Of a DNA stretch of 10,404 bases, positions 6,667 through 10,404 are shown piece by piece. The notes under the pieces were generated by a model. That model ran no database searches, had not been told where the DNA came from, and saw only the letters and a program-made list of their open reading frames with translations. Where the stretch lies: positions 1-10,404 of the forward strand of contig QMMB01000071.1 of NCBI GenBank assembly GCA_003647035.1, given 5' to 3'. Position 1 is the stretch's first letter, and every line of letters begins with the position of its first letter. Both the position numbers and the translations under genes were made by a program. Source of the stretch: Deltaproteobacteria bacterium (lineage in GTDB: Bacteria; Myxococcota_A; Polyangia; Polyangiales; Houyiibacteriaceae).

Positions 6667-6680
6667 GTCCAGTGCTGGAC
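6667..6680. repeat. Perfect dyad GTCCAG-N2-CTGGAC between gspN and rpoH
   Basis: A perfect 6+6 bp inverted repeat with a 2-nt centre begins one base after the gspN stop codon and ends 46 bp before the rpoH ATG. As DNA it resembles an operator half-site pair; as RNA it can form only a 5-bp stem with a 4-nt loop. No T-run follows in the direction of transcription, so an intrinsic terminator is unlikely. Confidence 0.45.
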
Positions 6681-6681
6681 T

Positions 6682-7638
6682 TCACTTCGGCGCTTCAAAA
6701 GGCAGTCTGCCCGCTCCCCTGGGCCGCAAGCGGCCCGCGAACGAGCCAGCGACCATGTATTGAATCGCGCCGTCGGCCGTCAGGGCGGCCTTGAGCCCCG
6801 ACGAGGCCAACTCCAGCATCGTGGCGATTTTGGAGCTTCGCTCCTTGTACGCGTCTTGGATCTTCACGCGGAGCATCACGTTGAGCTCCGAGCGCTGGAG
6901 CGGGCGTAGAAGGCGCACCTTGCCGACGACGTCGACCTCGAGGTCTTTGCCGTGGGCTGTCGCTCGTTCGATCTTCGCCGAACCGCCTTCGATGGTGGCC
7001 ACTAGCTCCAGGTTACCGGCATCGGCTCTGTCGAGCGTCAGGCCGCCCCAACCGGGGATGTCTAGTTTCGACTCGCCGTCACCGATGCTGAGCCCTTCGA
7101 TCGTGATCTCCACGTTGCCTGTCGACTCTGCGACCTCGCTTGGCATGGCGAGCACGACCTCGCCATTGAGTATTCCGGACAGCGGAACCTTGGTGAACTT
7201 TCGGAGAACCGAGAGCGCCTCGAGGTTGATGTCCTCCATCTCTGCCTCGAACTCCATGGCGTCTTCTCCGAGTGAGATGTCGCCCTGGGCCTCTCCTCCC
7301 GCGAACTCCGCGTCGAAGCTGTAAGATTTCGTATCGGAGATCAGCGAGAACAACGAGGTGCTGACGGTGAGCTCGTCGAAGATGACCTCAGCCGGAGGTG
7401 AATCTTCCCCTTCTGCGGGCAGGCTCACGCGCAGGTCTTCGAAGGTGAGACCGGTTAGTCCCGAGTTCGTCAGGCTGACGATCTCGAGCTCGTAGCCCTG
7501 CGCACGGGCCTCTTGAACGAGACGATCGGCGAGCCGTTCGTACGGGAAGGTCTTGTACGCAAAGAATACGAAGCACACGAGGAAGAAGAGGGGGTACCCC
7601 GCCCACTTCAAGATCATTCCGATTGGAATCCGTCGCAC
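6682..7638 (-). CDS. gspN: Type II secretion system protein GspN
   Basis: A 318-residue inner-membrane-anchored protein of the T2SS accessory family GspN. One N-terminal membrane helix (about 9-28) is followed by a periplasmic region. That region is rich in alternating beta-strand patterns, such as GLTGLTFEDLRVSLP, FDELTVSTSLFSLIS, LSGILNGEVVLAMP and SKLDIPGWGGLTLDRA, which resemble the layered beta repeats of AsmA-like and GspN proteins. Its position directly after gspM supports the call. GspN is not universal in T2SS and its exact role is not settled. The GTG start at 7638 lies 3 nt after the gspM stop and has AGGAG at 7645-7649, 6 nt before it. A perfect dyad follows its stop at once. Confidence 0.85.
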   Translation of the reverse strand: MRRIPIGMILKWAGYPLFFLVCFVFFAYKTFPYERLADRLVQEARAQGYELEIVSLTNSGLTGLTFEDLRVSLPAEGEDSPPAEVIFDELTVSTSLFSLISDTKSYSFDAEFAGGEAQGDISLGEDAMEFEAEMEDINLEALSVLRKFTKVPLSGILNGEVVLAMPSEVAESTGNVEITIEGLSIGDGESKLDIPGWGGLTLDRADAGNLELVATIEGGSAKIERATAHGKDLEVDVVGKVRLLRPLQRSELNVMLRVKIQDAYKERSSKIATMLELASSGLKAALTADGAIQYMVAGSFAGRLRPRGAGRLPFEAPK

Positions 7639-7641
7639 GGC

Positions 7642-8211
7642 CTACTCCTGCTCCGCTGACACGGGCGCTTCGCGGTCGTACGCGTTGACGCCCAACTTGA
7701 CGGTGTATCCGGTGCGCATTCTACCCCCGGTCATCTGAATACGCTCGATAGAGATTGGGTATGAGCTGTTTTCGATGTCGGCGAGCATCTCGATCAAAGG
7801 TCGCAATTCCACAACAGGCAACGAGACGCGGACCGATCGGCGGCTATAAGCACCGATGTCGAGCTCCGGCTGATCGGTGACCCCAAGTCCTGTCACCCCG
7901 TACTGTTGAGCGCGCTCTTCGAGGAACCCTCCGAGGGATGGTGCCTTGCGGTTGTACAGGCGCTTCACGGCGGCTCGTTCCGCCTTCTCTTGTCGCAGGC
8001 GCGGTTCCGAGCGGCGGATGTCCTGCAAGACCTGCGCGATCTCCGCGTTCTCGGTCTCGATGTCCGAGATGCTCGAAATGCCGAGGTACATGGGAACCAC
8101 GAACCCAATGGCCACGAAGACAGCAGCCATGATGCTCAGCAGTCGACGTTCGCGATCGCTCAGGGCGTCGGCCCAGTTTCGCAGGTTGTCTAACGCGTCT
8201 CCAAAAGCCAC
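7642..8211 (-). CDS. gspM: Type II secretion system assembly-platform protein GspM
   Basis: GspM is a bitopic inner-membrane protein that pairs with GspL in the T2SS assembly platform. The 189-residue product has a short basic cytoplasmic N-terminus ending in DRERRLLS, one membrane helix (about 25-45) and a charged probable coiled coil (about 48-85). A small periplasmic ferredoxin-like region follows (SVRVSLPVVELRPLIEMLADIE). I chose the GTG at 8211 because AAGGAG lies exactly 7 nt upstream and the start falls 1 nt after the gspL stop. The frame extends to an ATG at 8247, which would add 12 residues (MTRPRRPGRRSN) and overlap gspL by 35 nt, but that start has a poorer ribosome site (AGGTG 3 nt away). 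Confidence 0.88.
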   Translation of the reverse strand: MAFGDALDNLRNWADALSDRERRLLSIMAAVFVAIGFVVPMYLGISSISDIETENAEIAQVLQDIRRSEPRLRQEKAERAAVKRLYNRKAPSLGGFLEERAQQYGVTGLGVTDQPELDIGAYSRRSVRVSLPVVELRPLIEMLADIENSSYPISIERIQMTGGRMRTGYTVKLGVNAYDREAPVSAEQE

Positions 8212-8212
8212 G

Positions 8213-9682
8213 TTACTTCTCCTTCCGGGTCTTCGAGGGCGTGTCATCGCACCTGACTCTGACGACCAGCTTGTAGTCCTTCCGATCCGCGACGGCCGTG
8301 GAAATCGATCCCTTCTCGACCTCTGCGAAGCAGGGGTGCGCCTTGAGTCCGTCGACGAGCCGGTCGCGTTCGGCGATCGAACCTACCGTGCCCTGGATTT
8401 CGAACCTGCCGTTGTCGCCCTCGTCGTCAATCTCGATCAGAAGGCGCCGAGTGTCGTGCTGGATGTCGGCGGGGATGCTCACAGAAATGCCTTCGAGCAC
8501 GTCATATGCGTCGAAGCGGGGGAGTGGATCGTCGATGCGAGCCCCCGCGGTGAGCAACTCGCGCGCGTGCAGAGCGCTGTGCGCTTCTTCGATGAGCAGG
8601 TCCTGGCTGACCTCCGTCAGTCTGGCCGTCAGCCCTTCGTGCTCTGCGCGGGCCACTCGGTAGCGGGCTAGCAGTGACACGCTGAAGGCAAGAATGACCG
8701 CAGCCGAGCAGACGGCGATGAGGCGCAGGTGCTTCCGGATCTGGCTGGCCGCGGCCGCGGAGGCGAACTCGCCCTGCCGGAGATCGATCTGCCTGCCGCG
8801 CGATATGGCGCGCGCCGCAAGAGCCGCCGCCTTGGTGAACTTCGGTCGCATCTCTTCGTCCGCGCCAGGCGCCGGGGGCAGTGGGGCCACGCCGCACTCG
8901 ATGCCGAGTTGCTCGGTGAGCCATTGTCGTGCGCTCTCCATCGGGGCGGTCTCCCCAGATAGCAAGATGAGGGACGGCGCGTCGGAGCGCTGTGCCTTGT
9001 AGCTCGCGAAAGTGTGTTGGAGTGCGGCGCCGAGCTGGCCGCGCCGGCCCGATTCGACCAAGTCCAGACCGCCTGAAACCGTTCTTGCGAACGTGCACCT
9101 CCCGTTGGTCAGTACTGCGAAGTCGGTGCTGGTGGGGCCCACATCGATGACGAGCACCGTTTTGTCTGCGAGCGACTCGCCAAGTAGGGCGCCGAGACCA
9201 TCGAAAGCAGCGGCTCCGACGGCAAGCTCTCGTGGGTCGGCGCCCGCCGCCTGGAGCTCGCGGAGGCGGTTCGCAACCGTCTGGCGAGGAGCAGCTACGG
9301 CCATCAGTTGGATGGTCGTGTCGTCACGGCCGACCACTTGGTAGTCGACGACGGCTTCTTCCACGTCGAACGGAAGCAAGGCGCCCAGCTCGCCAGGCAA
9401 AACCTCAGCTACTTTCTTTTCGACCCCGGCCGGCAGCTCGATGAGCCTCAGCGAAGCAGCGTCGCCGCTGAGCGACGCGATGATGCGGTCCGGTGCCCGG
9501 GTGCCCTCTCGCAGAACCTGCGCGACGGCGGCTTCGAGCAGGCTCTGCTCGGACTCCGACTCCGGAGAGTAGGGAAGCGGCGCTTCGGCGTACCGTTCCA
9601 TCTCGGAGCCACGCAGCGTCGTTCTCAAGAACGCGGCGCGAACCACTCGGGGTGTGACCTCTAATCCCAGAACCAAAGACAT
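8213..9682 (-). CDS. gspL: Type II secretion system assembly-platform protein GspL (PilM-like actin-fold domain)
   Basis: GspL links the cytoplasmic ATPase GspE to the inner-membrane platform and pairs with GspM. The 489 residues show a large cytoplasmic domain of the PilM/actin-like fold (about 1-300), which opens with SLVLGLEVTPRVVRAAFL and has the glycine-containing segment VLVIDVGPTSTDFAVLTNG (176-194). An Ala-rich juxtamembrane stretch leads to one membrane helix (about 320-341). The periplasmic part has a probable coiled coil (344-380) and a C-terminal ferredoxin-like region, LLIEIDDEGDNGRFEIQGTV, then DYKLVVRVR. This domain order is diagnostic of GspL. ATG 9682 follows the gspK stop by one base (TGAAATG) with no strong ribosome site of its own, suggesting coupling to gspK translation. 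Confidence 0.92.
   Translation of the reverse strand: MSLVLGLEVTPRVVRAAFLRTTLRGSEMERYAEAPLPYSPESESEQSLLEAAVAQVLREGTRAPDRIIASLSGDAASLRLIELPAGVEKKVAEVLPGELGALLPFDVEEAVVDYQVVGRDDTTIQLMAVAAPRQTVANRLRELQAAGADPRELAVGAAAFDGLGALLGESLADKTVLVIDVGPTSTDFAVLTNGRCTFARTVSGGLDLVESGRRGQLGAALQHTFASYKAQRSDAPSLILLSGETAPMESARQWLTEQLGIECGVAPLPPAPGADEEMRPKFTKAAALAARAISRGRQIDLRQGEFASAAAASQIRKHLRLIAVCSAAVILAFSVSLLARYRVARAEHEGLTARLTEVSQDLLIEEAHSALHARELLTAGARIDDPLPRFDAYDVLEGISVSIPADIQHDTRRLLIEIDDEGDNGRFEIQGTVGSIAERDRLVDGLKAHPCFAEVEKGSISTAVADRKDYKLVVRVRCDDTPSKTRKEK
8219..8224 (-). promoter_or_regulatory. AAGGAG ribosome binding site deciding the gspM start
   Basis: AAGGAG on the minus strand lies within the last codons of gspL and ends 7 nt before the GTG at 8211. 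This spacing is close to ideal and argues for the shorter gspM product over the ATG at 8247. Confidence 0.75.
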
Positions 9683-9683
9683 T

Positions 9684-10404
9684 TCAATTCATCCGATAGT
9701 AGTGGAAGACGCCGAGCCCCGGCATCCGTCCGCTGTTGGGCGGTGGAGGTACCCACCGTGAGTGAAAATTGACGACAGATTCGATGCGAACCCGAGACCG
9801 GCCGACCAGGCCGACGGCCTGGATGGTGAAGATCTGAGCGGAGGTTGCGAATGAGCGCGCTAGGGGCGTGCGTTGATCTTCGGGGATTTCGATGGGCAAG
9901 AAGATGAGCTCGCTGTCCTCACCCAAGAAGCCCGTGAGCATGCCGTACAGGGCCTTGTCATTGCCTTTGCCTTCCACGAAGTCGAGCAGGTCCGTCGGAC
10001 GACTGAACAAGGGGATGGGAATGAGCTGCTGAATCGTGCTGAGGATCGTAGTGAATTTGAGGCTTTCGACCGGATCGGTGCAGAGAGTGACCTCGGGCGC
10101 AAATGAGCAGATCCTCCCGAGCAGCACTTGAGGGCTGGCCTCGTTGATGTTGATGAGGCCCGAGGCGTAAATCGTCAGGATTCGAGACGTCGGGTCGTTC
10201 GGAATGGGTTCGACGAAAGTAGCCCAGAAGTCGTCCGTGAAGCCGCGCACCAAACGTAGCTCCTGGAGCGAGTCGAGGGGTGCGTTCTTGTTTTGGTACG
10301 GGTCCTTGCCCAGTTGATAGAGGGAGTCGTCCTCGATGCCCGTACCGCCTGTTCGGGTCGTCCCGGCGCCAGGATCGAAATCTGTGCGCTGGATGTCGTG
10401 ATCC
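9684..10404 (-). CDS. gspK: Type II secretion system minor pseudopilin GspK, 5' end outside window
   Basis: The C-terminal 239 codons of a large minor pseudopilin; the prepilin leader and N-terminal helix lie beyond the right edge. GspK caps the pseudopilus tip together with GspI and GspJ. The frame stays open from the edge (first full codon at 10403). It contains KNAPLDSLQELRLVRGFTDD at visible residues 39-58, the hallmark of the GspK alpha-domain. A LININEASPQVLL segment follows, of the helix-hairpin type used in GspK SAM-like repeats, then a basic, aromatic C-terminal end (SRVRIESVVNFHSRW...VFHYYRMN). An internal TTG at 10253 should not be taken as the start, because the conserved motif spans it. 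Its stop is separated from gspL by one base. Confidence 0.93.
   Translation of the reverse strand, partial: DHDIQRTDFDPGAGTTRTGGTGIEDDSLYQLGKDPYQNKNAPLDSLQELRLVRGFTDDFWATFVEPIPNDPTSRILTIYASGLININEASPQVLLGRICSFAPEVTLCTDPVESLKFTTILSTIQQLIPIPLFSRPTDLLDFVEGKGNDKALYGMLTGFLGEDSELIFLPIEIPEDQRTPLARSFATSAQIFTIQAVGLVGRSRVRIESVVNFHSRWVPPPPNSGRMPGLGVFHYYRMN

Noticed and set aside
7946..8671. Plus-strand 241-codon frame across the gspL/gspM junction
   Set aside because: It is antisense to two well-supported T2SS genes and has no domain signature or convincing ribosome site.
10184..10253. TTG at 10253 as a start for a short GspK-like protein
   Set aside because: The frame is open to the window edge, and the conserved KNAPLDSLQELRLVRGF motif spans this codon, so it is internal to a longer gspK.

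Overview
This GC-rich, gene-dense window (almost no intergenic DNA, several GTG starts) looks like chromosomal DNA of a Gram-negative bacterium with a two-membrane envelope. It carries part of a type II secretion (T2SS) operon including gspN, a proteobacterial-type sigma-32 factor, rsmI, a GH15 glycosidase and a site-2 protease. The GspN type, the free-standing degenerate histidine kinases and the RpoH-like sigma factor fit the myxobacterial/deltaproteobacterial lineage best. That placement is an inference; no rRNA or species-diagnostic gene is present.

Layout. (1) 1-876, minus: a membrane metalloprotease of the M50/site-2 family, running off the left edge. (2) 933-4754, plus: three tightly packed genes, namely a GH15 glucoamylase/trehalase-type hydrolase and two related, short, membrane-anchored histidine-kinase-like proteins. 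They are joined by a 1-nt gap and then an ATGA overlap, so they are probably one transcript. A 56-bp divergent region separates (1) and (2) and contains an imperfect dyad. (3) 4751-10404, minus: read in transcription order, gspK (5' end outside the window), gspL, gspM, gspN, an rpoH-type sigma factor, and rsmI. The gsp genes are spaced by 1-3 nt; the gspN-rpoH and rpoH-rsmI gaps are 61 and 43 bp, and each contains a small inverted repeat. The two blocks converge at a CTAG tetranucleotide in which both terminal genes have their stop codons.

How the genes work together. GspK is a minor pseudopilin, and GspL and GspM form the inner-membrane assembly platform of the T2SS. GspN is an accessory protein of the same system. 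The sigma factor has the RpoH-box signature and probably directs a heat-shock or envelope-stress regulon; its place directly behind the secretion genes suggests, but does not prove, co-regulation. RsmI is a housekeeping 16S rRNA methyltransferase. The plus-strand operon pairs a glucan or trehalose hydrolase with two kinase-like proteins. These keep the phospho-acceptor histidine but have largely lost recognisable ATP-binding motifs, and they are the least conventional protein content of the window.

No tRNA, rRNA, CRISPR array, insertion sequence or phage gene was seen. No stretch over 300 bases lacks a gene.
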